This document shows positions 7,040-12,810 of a stretch of DNA of 12,810 nucleotides, one piece after another (the stretch's first letter is position 1; each line of letters starts with the position of its first letter). The notes under the pieces were generated by a model, which saw only the letters and a program-made list of their open reading frames with translations, was not told where the DNA came from and ran no database searches. Where the stretch lies: assembly GCA_025454075.1 (NCBI GenBank), contig JALOPD010000088.1:1-12810 (forward strand), in the 5' to 3' direction. This DNA is from Desulfobacterales bacterium (GTDB lineage: Bacteria; Desulfobacterota; Desulfobacteria; Desulfobacterales; UBA2174_A). A program made the position numbers and the translations under genes.

Positions 7040-9085
7040 CTATTTCTTGAGCCACTGGTCGAGCCAGCCGATGACCGTATCGTGCCAGAGGATGGAATTG
7101 TGGGGCTTGAGCACCCAGTGGTTCTCGTCGGGGAAATAGAGGAACTTGCTGGGTATGCCGCGGCGCTGGAGCGCGGTGAAGGCGGACATGCCCTGCGTCT
7201 CCACCACGCGGAAATCAAGGGCGCCGTGGACGACGAGCATGGGCGTCTTCCAGTTCTTCACCAGGTTGACCGGGTTGTGCTTCTCGTAACCCTGCGGGTT
7301 GTCCCAGGGCGTCCCCTGGTGCTCCCATTCCGGGAACCAGAGCTCCTCGGTGTCGAAATAGGCCAGGCGCTCGTCGAGGTTGCCGTCGTGGCACACCAGG
7401 CAGCGGAAGCCGTCGGGCCAGGCGCCGGCGATCCAGTTGATCATGTAGCCGCCGTACGAGGCGCCCAGGGCCCCGACCCGTTCGCCGTCCAGCCAGGGAT
7501 AGCGCGCCAGCGCCGCCGCCAGCCCCTTCTGCAGGTCCTCGAGGGGCTTGCCGCCCCAGTCGCCGCGGATCGAGTCGGTGAAGGCTTGGCCGTAGCCGGT
7601 CGAGCCGTGGAAGTCGACCATGACCACGCCGTAGCCGGCGCCGGCATAGGCCTGCGGGTTCCAGCGGTAGTGGAAATGATTGCCGAACGAGCCCTGCGGG
7701 CCGCCGTGGATAAGAAAGGCAACGGGGTATTTCTTCGCCGGGTCGATGTCGACGGGCTTGACCACGTAGCCGTAAACCGTTTCGCCGTTCCAGCCCTTGA
7801 AGCTGAACTGCTCGAAGCCGCCCAGGCGCGTGGCGGCAACCTTGGCGGCGTTGATGCGCGTCACCGGGCGCGGGTCGCCGCCGTTGGCTCGGATCGACCA
7901 TAGTTCGACCGGCGATTTCAGGTGGTCCAGGGCGAAGACGATGCGGCCTGCGGCCGCCGGCGCCGGCGAGGAGACGCTGCCGTCCCTGACCAGCGTCCTG
8001 ACGACGCCGCTGCGGGCATCGATGGCGAACAGGGAGTGCTGGCCGATATTCTCCGCGGTAACGTAGAGCATGCGGCCGTCCGGCGACCAGCACAGAGATG
8101 AGGGCGAGCGGTCCCAGTCGGGCGCCAGCACGCGCTCCGCGCCGTCGGGCCAGGAGCGGAGCATGATGCGGTAGCGGTCGGCCTCGTAGCCCGGCCGCGC
8201 CATGGCCAGGTAGGCCAGGGTGCGCCCGTCGGGAGAGAACGAGGGCTGCGTGTCCGTGGCCTTGTTTTTTACGGTCAGGTTGCGGGGCGGGGCGACGCCG
8301 TCGACCGGCACGTAGTAGAGGTCGAGATTGGTGGACCAGGCCTCCTCACGACCGGCGTCGCGGGCGGCAAAGACCAGGCCCCTGCCGTCGGGGGTGAAGG
8401 CGAATTCCTCGGCGCCGCCGAACGGCTTCGAGGGCGCGTCGGCGTCCAGGGCCGGCATGAGGTCGCGCGCCGCTCCGCCGGACACGGGCATGACGAAGAC
8501 ATGGGAGCGCCGCCCGTCCTTCCAGGTATCCCAGTGGCGGAAGAACAGCCGGTCATAGAGCCGTCCCGAAGCCTTGCGCGCCCCGGCCTCGTCGAGCTTC
8601 TTCTTCGTGCCGGCCGGGCAGGAGCCGGGAAAGACCTCCAGGGAAAAGGCCAGCGCTTTCCCGTCGGGCGAGACGACCAGGTTGGCGACATCCAGGGGCA
8701 GCTGGCTGACCGCTTCGGCCTCGCCGCCGTCGCTGCGGATGCGCCATACCTGGCTCGAGCCGGAACGGGTGGAAAGGAAATAGATCGTCTGGCCGTCGGG
8801 CGACCAGCGGGGGTTGAAGTCGGACGCGGGGTGGCTCGTCAAGCGTCGCAAGACCTTTCCTTCGAGGTCCGTGCTCCACAAATCGGTGCGGCCGCGGTTG
8901 GCTTCAAGGTCTGTCACGCGCAGGGTGAAGACGATCCATCTGCCGTCGGGCGATACGGCGGGCTCCGAGACCCGCTCCATGGCCAGCATATCGTGCACCG
9001 AAAACGGATGGGGCTCCGCGGCGGCCCCGGCCGGCATGACAACCCACACCACCAAGAAACACAGCCAGGCGATTTTTTTCTTCAT
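7040..9085 (-). CDS. exported S9-family serine peptidase (prolyl oligopeptidase superfamily)
   Basis: Protein of 681 residues. An N-terminal signal peptide (KKKIAWLCFLVVWVVMPAGAAA) indicates export. An N-terminal beta-propeller of WD40/PD40-like repeats follows (repeated SPDGRxxxF: VSPDGRWIVFT, WSPDGQTIYFL, FSPDGRTLAYL, WSPDGRMLYVT). The C-terminal alpha/beta-hydrolase domain carries the S9 triad: Ser about 543 in GASYGG, Asp about 624 in HGALDFRV and His about 656 in PDENHWV; HGGPQGSFG supplies the oxyanion region. Relatives are acylaminoacyl-peptidases and dipeptidyl/oligopeptidases that trim short peptides, so a role in periplasmic peptide breakdown is likely. Two ATGs are adjacent (9088 and 9085). 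AGGAGG at 9091-9096 is only 2 bases from the first but 5 from the second, so I chose 9085. It has its own promoter and converges on tkt. Confidence 0.93.
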   Translation of the reverse strand: MKKKIAWLCFLVVWVVMPAGAAAEPHPFSVHDMLAMERVSEPAVSPDGRWIVFTLRVTDLEANRGRTDLWSTDLEGKVLRRLTSHPASDFNPRWSPDGQTIYFLSTRSGSSQVWRIRSDGGEAEAVSQLPLDVANLVVSPDGKALAFSLEVFPGSCPAGTKKKLDEAGARKASGRLYDRLFFRHWDTWKDGRRSHVFVMPVSGGAARDLMPALDADAPSKPFGGAEEFAFTPDGRGLVFAARDAGREEAWSTNLDLYYVPVDGVAPPRNLTVKNKATDTQPSFSPDGRTLAYLAMARPGYEADRYRIMLRSWPDGAERVLAPDWDRSPSSLCWSPDGRMLYVTAENIGQHSLFAIDARSGVVRTLVRDGSVSSPAPAAAGRIVFALDHLKSPVELWSIRANGGDPRPVTRINAAKVAATRLGGFEQFSFKGWNGETVYGYVVKPVDIDPAKKYPVAFLIHGGPQGSFGNHFHYRWNPQAYAGAGYGVVMVDFHGSTGYGQAFTDSIRGDWGGKPLEDLQKGLAAALARYPWLDGERVGALGASYGGYMINWIAGAWPDGFRCLVCHDGNLDERLAYFDTEELWFPEWEHQGTPWDNPQGYEKHNPVNLVKNWKTPMLVVHGALDFRVVETQGMSAFTALQRRGIPSKFLYFPDENHWVLKPHNSILWHDTVIGWLDQWLKK

Positions 9086-9115
9086 CATGTCCTCCTGATC
9101 GGCTCAGCCAAGTGA

Positions 9116-9144
9116 ATAGTATGACGGACTGTGCCCAATGTCAA
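9116..9144 (-). promoter_or_regulatory. sigma-70-type promoter of the S9 peptidase gene
   Basis: On the minus strand, a perfect TTGACA (9139-9144), a 17-bp spacer and TACTAT (9116-9121, five of six matches) lie about 30 bp before the start codon. AGGAGG at 9091-9096 falls inside the predicted short leader. This is the strongest housekeeping promoter in the window. Confidence 0.75.
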
Positions 9145-9233
9145 TTTCAGGCGCTGCCGTCTTTTTCCGGGCCCGGGCTTCCGTGGATTCACCCAAGTAC
9201 GGAGAAGGCTCCGCCAGGCGCGGTCAATTGTAG

Positions 9234-9239
9234 TATAAT
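9234..9239 (+). promoter_or_regulatory. perfect -10 box just before the sigma-54 activator gene
   Basis: TATAAT lies 8 bases before ATG 9248, while the best-spaced -35 candidate (CCGCCA, 9211-9216) matches only three of six bases. Transcription from this box would begin close to 9246, giving a leaderless or nearly leaderless message. No Shine-Dalgarno sequence is present before ATG 9248, which fits that idea. Confidence 0.4.
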
Positions 9240-9247
9240 GGTCTTTA

Positions 9248-10621
9248 ATGAAGAAACAGGAAAAAAAAAAGCAATCGCTGCTTCTGGCCCCGACCGAATC
9301 CATACTGGAAAGCATCTCCGACGGCGTGTTCACGGTCGATCGCAACTGGTTGGTCACCTCATTCAACCGGGCGGCCGAACAGATCACGGGCGTGAAGCGC
9401 AGGGAAGCCATCGGCCGGCACTGCTCGGAGGTCTTCCGCTCCAGCATGTGCGGCAGCGACTGCGCGCTGAAACAGACGCTGAAATCGGGCCGGCCGATCA
9501 TCGGCAAATCGGGGTATATCGTGGATGCCGGGGGAAACCGCATTCCCATCAGCGTTTCGACCGCCGTGCTGCGTGACGCTTCCGGCCGGGTGGTCGGCGG
9601 CGCCGAAACATTCCGCGACCTTTCCGAAGTCGAGGCGCTGCGCCAGGAGCTGGAGGGGAAATTCCGCGTCGGTGACCTGGCCAGCCGCAGCCCGTTGATG
9701 CAACGCCTGTTCGAGGTCCTGCCGGCCATTGCCGCCAGTCCCAGCACCGTCCTCGTCCTGGGAGAAACCGGCACCGGCAAGGAACTGGTGGCGCGGACGA
9801 TCCACTCGCTCAGCCCGCGCAACCAGGGACCGTTCATCGCCGTCAACTGCGGTGCGCTGCCCGACACGCTCCTGGAATCGGAACTTTTCGGCTATAAGGC
9901 CGGGGCCTTCACCGGCGCCAACAAGGACAAGCCCGGCCGCTTCGCCCTGGCCCGGGGCGGCACCCTTTTCCTCGATGAGATCGCCGAGATCAGCCCGACT
10001 CTGCAGGTGAAACTCCTGCGCGTCCTGCAGGACCGGGTCTATGAGCCGCTGGGCGCGACGCGCTCCGAAACGGCCGACGCCAGGATCATCGTCGCCACCA
10101 ACCGCGACCTGGCCGAGCGGACCCGCACAGGCGATTTCCGCGAAGACCTCTACTACCGGGTGAATGTCGTGCGCGTGGAACTCCCGCCGCTGCGCCGCCG
10201 CCAGGAGGACATCCCCCTGCTGGCCGGTCAATTCATCGCCCGCTTCAACCGTCTCCAGGGCAAAGCGGTCCAGGGCGTCTCCGCCGCGGCGCTTTCGCTG
10301 CTCATGGCCCACGCCTGGCCCGGCAATATCCGCGAACTGGAAAACGTGATCGAACGGGCATTCATTCTCTGCGGCGAGGAGAACATCGGCATCGGGCACC
10401 TGCCCGCGGAATTGACGGCCTCCGGCAGCTCCGCTGGAAAGATCGGGAACATGAGATCCGCCCATGATGTCCTTGACGCCCAGGCCATCTGCGTCGCCCT
10501 GGGGCATCACGGCGGCAACCGCGCCGCCGCGGCGCGGGAACTGGGCATCCACAAAACCACCCTCTTCCGCCGCATCAGGAAACTGGGACTCGCCCTGCCT
10601 CCTCCTGTTCCGCGGAAGTAG
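9248..10621 (+). CDS. sigma-54-dependent activator: PAS - AAA+ - Fis-type HTH
   Basis: Protein of 457 residues. A PAS domain covers about 15-125 and holds three cysteines (59, 68, 72) in a C-x8-C-x3-C-x-L pattern. The AAA+ sigma-54 interaction domain (about 143-372) has Walker A GETGTGKE (172-179), the sigma-54-contacting GAFTGA loop (219-224), Walker B TLFLDE (239-244) and WPGNIRELENVIERA. A Fis-type helix-turn-helix is at 421-447 (NRAAAARELGIHKTTLFRRI). No receiver domain is present, so the input is read by the PAS domain rather than by phosphotransfer. The family remodels RNA polymerase-sigma-54 by ATP hydrolysis from distant enhancer sites. The matching sites and a -24/-12 promoter lie immediately downstream, so the operon starting at 10800 is the likely target. 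ATG 9248 is the first possible start (in-frame TAA at 9236-9238); no ribosome site precedes it. Confidence 0.93.
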   Translation: MKKQEKKKQSLLLAPTESILESISDGVFTVDRNWLVTSFNRAAEQITGVKRREAIGRHCSEVFRSSMCGSDCALKQTLKSGRPIIGKSGYIVDAGGNRIPISVSTAVLRDASGRVVGGAETFRDLSEVEALRQELEGKFRVGDLASRSPLMQRLFEVLPAIAASPSTVLVLGETGTGKELVARTIHSLSPRNQGPFIAVNCGALPDTLLESELFGYKAGAFTGANKDKPGRFALARGGTLFLDEIAEISPTLQVKLLRVLQDRVYEPLGATRSETADARIIVATNRDLAERTRTGDFREDLYYRVNVVRVELPPLRRRQEDIPLLAGQFIARFNRLQGKAVQGVSAAALSLLMAHAWPGNIRELENVIERAFILCGEENIGIGHLPAELTASGSSAGKIGNMRSAHDVLDAQAICVALGHHGGNRAAAARELGIHKTTLFRRIRKLGLALPPPVPRK

Positions 10622-10633
10622 CGTTTACGCTAC
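10618..10633. promoter_or_regulatory. upstream activator site 1 (16-bp palindrome)
   Basis: GTAGCG-TTTA-CGCTAC is an inverted repeat with perfect 6-base arms; it overlaps the stop codon of the activator gene. It is centred about 153 bp upstream of the predicted sigma-54 start site. This is the usual position and size for an enhancer bound by an NtrC-family dimer. No T-run follows, so it is not a terminator. Confidence 0.75.
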
Positions 10634-10649
10634 GGAAATCAGACATAAA

Positions 10650-10665
10650 GTAGCGCAAACGCTAC
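10650..10665. promoter_or_regulatory. upstream activator site 2 (16-bp palindrome)
   Basis: GTAGCG-CAAA-CGCTAC repeats the arms of site 1 exactly, 32 bp further on (about three helical turns), so two dimers would sit on the same face of the DNA. It is centred about 121 bp before the predicted start. It is followed by TATTTATTT and could therefore also act as a weak terminator for the activator gene, but the shared arms with site 1 favour protein binding. Confidence 0.75.
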
Positions 10666-10752
10666 TATTTATTTGGCGCACCGAGAGAGATCATTTTGCA
10701 AAGCCCTTATTTGACGGTCATCCGCGCACTTCAACTCGATTTCCGCCCGTCT

Positions 10753-10768
10753 TGGCATGGGTCATGCT
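10753..10768 (+). promoter_or_regulatory. sigma-54 (-24/-12) promoter
   Basis: TGGCAT-N5-ATGCT matches the sigma-54 consensus TGGCAC-N5-TTGCW at nine of eleven fixed positions. GG is at 10754-10755 and GC at 10766-10767, the required 12-bp register. The predicted start is near 10779, 21 bp before ATG 10800. With the two palindromes upstream it forms a complete sigma-54 control region, the only one noticed in the window. Confidence 0.75.
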
Positions 10769-10799
10769 TCATGATTTCATGGGGAATCAACAGCCAACC

Positions 10800-11462
10800 A
10801 TGAAAACGGCATTTGCCTATTTGGACGCGCGGATCGCGCCGGTCTTCGACACGGCACAGTGGATCCGTGTCGTCGAGATCGAGTCCGGGCAGATTATCGG
10901 CGAGGCCAGGGAACAACTGGCCCAGGATCTCCCGATGCAAAAAACGCTGCGCCTGGCCGAGCTCGGCGTCAATACGCTTGTCTGCGGCGCGATCACCAGG
11001 ACCCTTAAGGCCATGATCACCGCCTACGGCATCCAGGTGATCCCGTTCGTGGCCGGCGACCTGCGCACCGTCATCCAGGCCTGGCGTACGGGCGATTTGC
11101 GCGGGAGTGCATTCGTTATGCCGGGCTGCTGCAAGCACGCACGCTTCGGCAAAAGCTATTTTATAGAGAAGAGCAAGGAGGGCAAAATTATGAATGGAAA
11201 AGGACAAGGCGGAATGGGCGGTGGCGGAGGCGGAGGCAGAGGCCAGGGCGGAATGGGAGGTGGTCGAGGACAAGGAGGCATGGGCGGCGGCCGGGGACGG
11301 AGCGGCGGCCCAGGTCGCGGCCGCATGAACGGCCCCATGGCCGGCGGTGCCATCGGGCAATGTGTTTGCCCGAAATGCGGGGAGCACCTGGCCCATGAAC
11401 GTGGCGTGCCCTGCGTGCAGCGGCAATGCCCGAAATGCGGGACCTTGATGACCAGAGAATAA
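10800..11462 (+). CDS. NifX/ORP-fold protein fused to a Gly-rich linker and zinc ribbon
   Basis: Protein of 220 residues. Residues 1 to about 110 are a NifX/dinitrogenase-cofactor-family domain (MKTAFAYLDARIAPVFDTA start, LGVNTLVCGAITRTL, FVAGDLRTVIQAW, ending FVMPGCC). A basic spacer follows (111-130). The rest is a Gly/Met-rich tract (133-187) and a zinc ribbon with CPKCG at 190-194 and 210-214, plus His199 and Cys205. The fold binds metal-sulfur clusters (FeMo-co precursors in NifX, a Mo-Cu-S cluster in Desulfovibrio ORP); the metal here is unknown. It is the first gene after the sigma-54 promoter. The frame is open further upstream, but ATG 10800 is the standard domain start and lies downstream of the predicted transcription start; only a loose GGGGA 14 bases before it serves as ribosome site. 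A full ribosome site and ATG occur in frame at residue 131, so a separate 90-residue product is possible. Confidence 0.85.
   Translation: MKTAFAYLDARIAPVFDTAQWIRVVEIESGQIIGEAREQLAQDLPMQKTLRLAELGVNTLVCGAITRTLKAMITAYGIQVIPFVAGDLRTVIQAWRTGDLRGSAFVMPGCCKHARFGKSYFIEKSKEGKIMNGKGQGGMGGGGGGGRGQGGMGGGRGQGGMGGGRGRSGGPGRGRMNGPMAGGAIGQCVCPKCGEHLAHERGVPCVQRQCPKCGTLMTRE
11175..11192 (+). promoter_or_regulatory. internal ribosome-binding site and in-frame ATG
   Basis: AAGGAGGG (11175-11182) lies 7 bases before ATG 11190, inside the NifX-zinc-ribbon reading frame. The predicted product from here is a 90-residue Gly-rich zinc-ribbon protein (MNGKGQGGMGGG...). The site is far better than the one serving ATG 10800. 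It suggests either two products from one frame or two genes recently joined. Confidence 0.6.
11202..11291 (+). repeat. Gly-rich coding repeat (three GQGGMGGG units)
   Basis: The unit GQGGMGGG occurs at residues 135-142, 148-155 and 157-164, with a G7 insertion after the first. The DNA copies are imperfect (varied third bases), so the repeat is kept at protein level. It joins the NifX domain to the zinc ribbon and is expected to be flexible. Confidence 0.7.
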
Positions 11463-11486
11463 AAATTATCAATAAGGAGGACGATC

Positions 11487-11855
11487 ATGCCTAGAGGAGA
11501 CAAGACGGGGCCCAGGGGAATGGGGCCCATGACCGGCCGCAGAGCCGGATTTTGCGCTGGTTTCGCCATGCCCGGATATGAGAATCCTTTGCCGGGACGT
11601 GGCATGGGGATGGGTTTCGGCAGGGGCCGTGGCGCCTGGGGACGCGGAGCCGGCCAGGGCCGAGGCTGGAGGAACATGTTTTTTGCTGCCGGCCAGCCCG
11701 GTTGGATGCGCTATGGCAGTGCCGCGCCGACCGGTGACCTGGATCCGCAAGAAGAGAAGCAGATGCTCAAAAACCAGGCCGATGCCATGCAGAATGAGCT
11801 GGACTCCATCCGCAAGCGGCTCGAAGAGATGGAAAAAGAACAACCTTCAAAATAG
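11487..11855 (+). CDS. DUF5320-type small protein, Gly/Met/Arg-rich with C-terminal coiled coil
   Basis: Protein of 122 residues. The N-terminus MPRGDKTGPRGMGPMTGRRAG followed by FCAG is the DUF5320 signature as I know it. A Gly-Arg-Met-rich middle (30-62), an aromatic patch (WRNMFF, PGWMRY) and a charged heptad region (about 86-119, LKNQADAMQNELDSIRKRL) follow. AAGGAGG lies 6 bases before ATG, the strongest ribosome site of the cluster. The family has no established function; it recurs beside NifX-fold proteins in anaerobes, suggesting a partner or scaffold for metal-cluster proteins, which is an inference. Confidence 0.82.
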   Translation: MPRGDKTGPRGMGPMTGRRAGFCAGFAMPGYENPLPGRGMGMGFGRGRGAWGRGAGQGRGWRNMFFAAGQPGWMRYGSAAPTGDLDPQEEKQMLKNQADAMQNELDSIRKRLEEMEKEQPSK

Positions 11856-11902
11856 CACGAACGACGGAGAGCATAACACCAGACAAAAGAAGGAGAATAC
11901 CA

Positions 11903-12262
11903 ATGAAGATCGCATTTTCCACATCGGGAAAGGAACTCAATGCTCCGCTGGACACCCGGTTCGGACGGTCGCCCGGGTTCCTGGTTTATGAGCTGGACGA
12001 CGGCAAGTTCGAGATCATCGACAACCGGCAGAACCTGAATGCCGCCCAGGGAGCGGGCATCCAGTCGGCCGAGACCGTGGTCCGCTCGGGGGCCAAGGCG
12101 CTGGTGAGCGGCCATTGCGGCCCCAAGGCCTTCCGTGTCCTCGCCGCCGCCGGGGTCAAGGTCTACACCAGCGACGCGCCCACCGTGGCCGCCGCCCTGG
12201 ACAAGTTCAAGGCAGGAGAGCTGAAGGAAGCCTCCGGCGCCGACGTCCAGGGGCATTGGTAA
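11903..12262 (+). CDS. NifX/ORP-like metal-cluster-binding protein
   Basis: Protein of 119 residues, the usual size of a single-domain dinitrogenase iron-molybdenum cofactor family member. Seen: MKIAFSTSGKELNAPLDTRFGRSPGFLVYELD, the central VVRSGAKALVSGHCGPKAF (GHCGPKAF 70-77, Cys72) and AAAGVKVYTSDA. It keeps the GHCGP motif that the NifX domain at 10800 lacks. ORP of Desulfovibrio, a Mo-Cu-sulfide-binding protein of this fold, is the closest described analogue by context. AAGGAG lies 7 bases before ATG, after a 47-bp gap from the DUF5320-type gene; it is probably in the same transcript. Cluster identity cannot be told from sequence. Confidence 0.9.
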   Translation: MKIAFSTSGKELNAPLDTRFGRSPGFLVYELDDGKFEIIDNRQNLNAAQGAGIQSAETVVRSGAKALVSGHCGPKAFRVLAAAGVKVYTSDAPTVAAALDKFKAGELKEASGADVQGHW

Positions 12263-12292
12263 ACGAATGGCTGTGTGAAGGGATGTGAAATC

Positions 12293-12556
12293 ATGCCGGG
12301 ATTTGATGGAACAGGACCGCGGGGCCAAGGCCCCATGACCGGAAAAGCGCAGGGCTACTGCCTGCTGAATATACCGGAAGATGCCGCAGAGGCTGAGACC
12401 GGTTTCGCCGGCTGGACAGGGGAACCCGTCGCCCTGGATCAAAATTCCAGTAAGACGGCCGGCTTCTCGCTGCGCAGCCGGTTATGGGAAATGCAGATGG
12501 CGCTGAATGAAATGAAATCCCGCCTGGCCGAACTGGAAGCCGGCGGCGGCAAATGA
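12293..12556 (+). CDS. second DUF5320-type small protein
   Basis: Protein of 87 residues starting MPGFDGTGPRGQGPMTGKAQ, nearly the same N-terminal motif as the protein at 11487, but without the Gly-rich middle. A C-terminal heptad region (about 61-83, RSRLWEMQMALNEMKSRLAEL) predicts a coiled coil. I chose ATG 12293 rather than the in-frame GTG at 12275, because the family motif begins there and GAAGGGA lies upstream. Its stop overlaps the start of the ATPase gene by four bases (ATGA). The shared motif suggests the two small proteins bind a common partner. Confidence 0.8.
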   Translation: MPGFDGTGPRGQGPMTGKAQGYCLLNIPEDAAEAETGFAGWTGEPVALDQNSSKTAGFSLRSRLWEMQMALNEMKSRLAELEAGGGK

Positions 12557-12810
12557 TCCTGGCCATCGCCTCGGGCAAGGGCGGCACGGGAAAAACCACG
12601 CTGGCCGTGAACCTGGCCCGCGCCTTCGACCGCCCGCTGCAGCTCCTGGACTGCGACGTTGAGGAGCCGAACGCTCACCTTTTTCTTTCCGGGACGGCCA
12701 CGGCGGAGGAGATCGTGACCATCCCTGTTCCCGAGGTAGACGAGCCCCTATGCGACGGCTGCGGCGAATGCGGCCGCTTTTGCGCCTACCACGCCATCGT
12801 TTCCTACGGG
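12553..12810 (+). CDS. MinD/Mrp-type P-loop ATPase with inserted ferredoxin motif (3' truncated by window)
   Basis: The first 86 residues are present. A deviant Walker A GKGGTGKTT (8-16) and LLDCDVEEPNAHLFL (31-45) mark a MinD/Mrp/NBP35-superfamily ATPase. Right after the first Walker region comes CDGCGECGRFC (Cys 67, 70, 73, 77; CX2CX2CX3C), the start of a ferredoxin-like insertion known from the ATPases that accompany ORP proteins. Members are thought to carry or deliver Fe-S or mixed-metal clusters. ATG 12553 overlaps the previous stop by 4 bp, so translation is probably coupled. The gene continues past the window edge; the rest of the insertion and the Walker B region are not visible. Confidence 0.88.
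   Translation, partial: MILAIASGKGGTGKTTLAVNLARAFDRPLQLLDCDVEEPNAHLFLSGTATAEEIVTIPVPEVDEPLCDGCGECGRFCAYHAIVSYG

Noticed and set aside
9167..9176. CCGGGCCCGG palindrome in the peptidase/activator gap as an operator
   Set aside because: A 10-bp all-GC palindrome is easily met by chance in this DNA and is not placed at either promoter.
9359..10552. A 397-codon open frame antisense to the sigma-54 activator
   Set aside because: It is an antisense shadow of a gene with every catalytic motif intact, and its product has no recognisable motif.
10618..10665. The two palindromes as the start of a CRISPR array
   Set aside because: There are only two 16-bp units with a 16-bp gap and no further copies; the setting upstream of a -24/-12 promoter explains them better.
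11156..11677. Proline-rich open frame on the minus strand
   Set aside because: It is the complement of the Gly-rich coding repeats; the proline runs come from reading GGN codons backwards.

Overview
This is a GC-rich bacterial window. It holds a periplasmic S9 peptidase, a transketolase of the short (animal-like) length, a reductive-dehalogenase-like iron-sulfur protein, and a sigma-54-controlled cluster resembling the 'orange protein' (ORP) loci of anaerobes. These point to an anaerobic, diderm-type chromosome. My guess is Acidobacteriota or Candidatus Aminicenantota, but that is an inference from gene style and was not tested by phylogeny. No RNA genes, insertion sequences, CRISPR arrays or origin were seen.

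Layout. (a) 1-127 is the tail of a rightward gene I do not recognise. (b) 187-2979 (minus) encodes a signal-peptide protein with 14 Reg_prop-type propeller repeats, a Y_Y_Y domain, one membrane helix and a C-terminal LuxR helix-turn-helix. It has a clear sigma-70 promoter and a 12-bp palindrome at its start site. (c) 3131-3489 is a broken rhodanese-like gene whose second half looks like an ABM-type (antibiotic biosynthesis monooxygenase) tail in another frame. (d) 3523-4887 (minus) encodes an RdhA-like protein with three N-terminal membrane helices and two [4Fe-4S] motifs, preceded by a promoter and a possible 22-residue leader ORF. (e) 5140-6921 is transketolase. (f) 7040-9085 (minus) is an exported S9 peptidase with its own promoter.

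(g) From 9248 to the right edge lies the most interesting unit. A PAS/AAA+/Fis sigma-54 activator (9248-10621) is followed by two near-identical 16-bp palindromes, GTAGCG-N4-CGCTAC, exactly 32 bp apart. After them come a -24/-12 promoter (TGGCAT-N5-ATGCT) and a run of rightward genes: a NifX-fold protein joined in frame to a Gly-rich zinc-ribbon segment, a DUF5320-type small protein, a second NifX/ORP-like protein, a second DUF5320-type small protein, and the start of a MinD/Mrp-type ATPase carrying an inserted ferredoxin motif.

The working model for (g) is that the activator binds the twin palindromes and drives the sigma-54 promoter. The operon would then make metal-cluster-binding NifX/ORP-fold proteins, two small Gly/Met-rich partners and a cluster-handling ATPase. 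The regulatory layout is read directly from the sequence. The ORP analogy rests on family knowledge. The metal and the cellular role are not known from this window.
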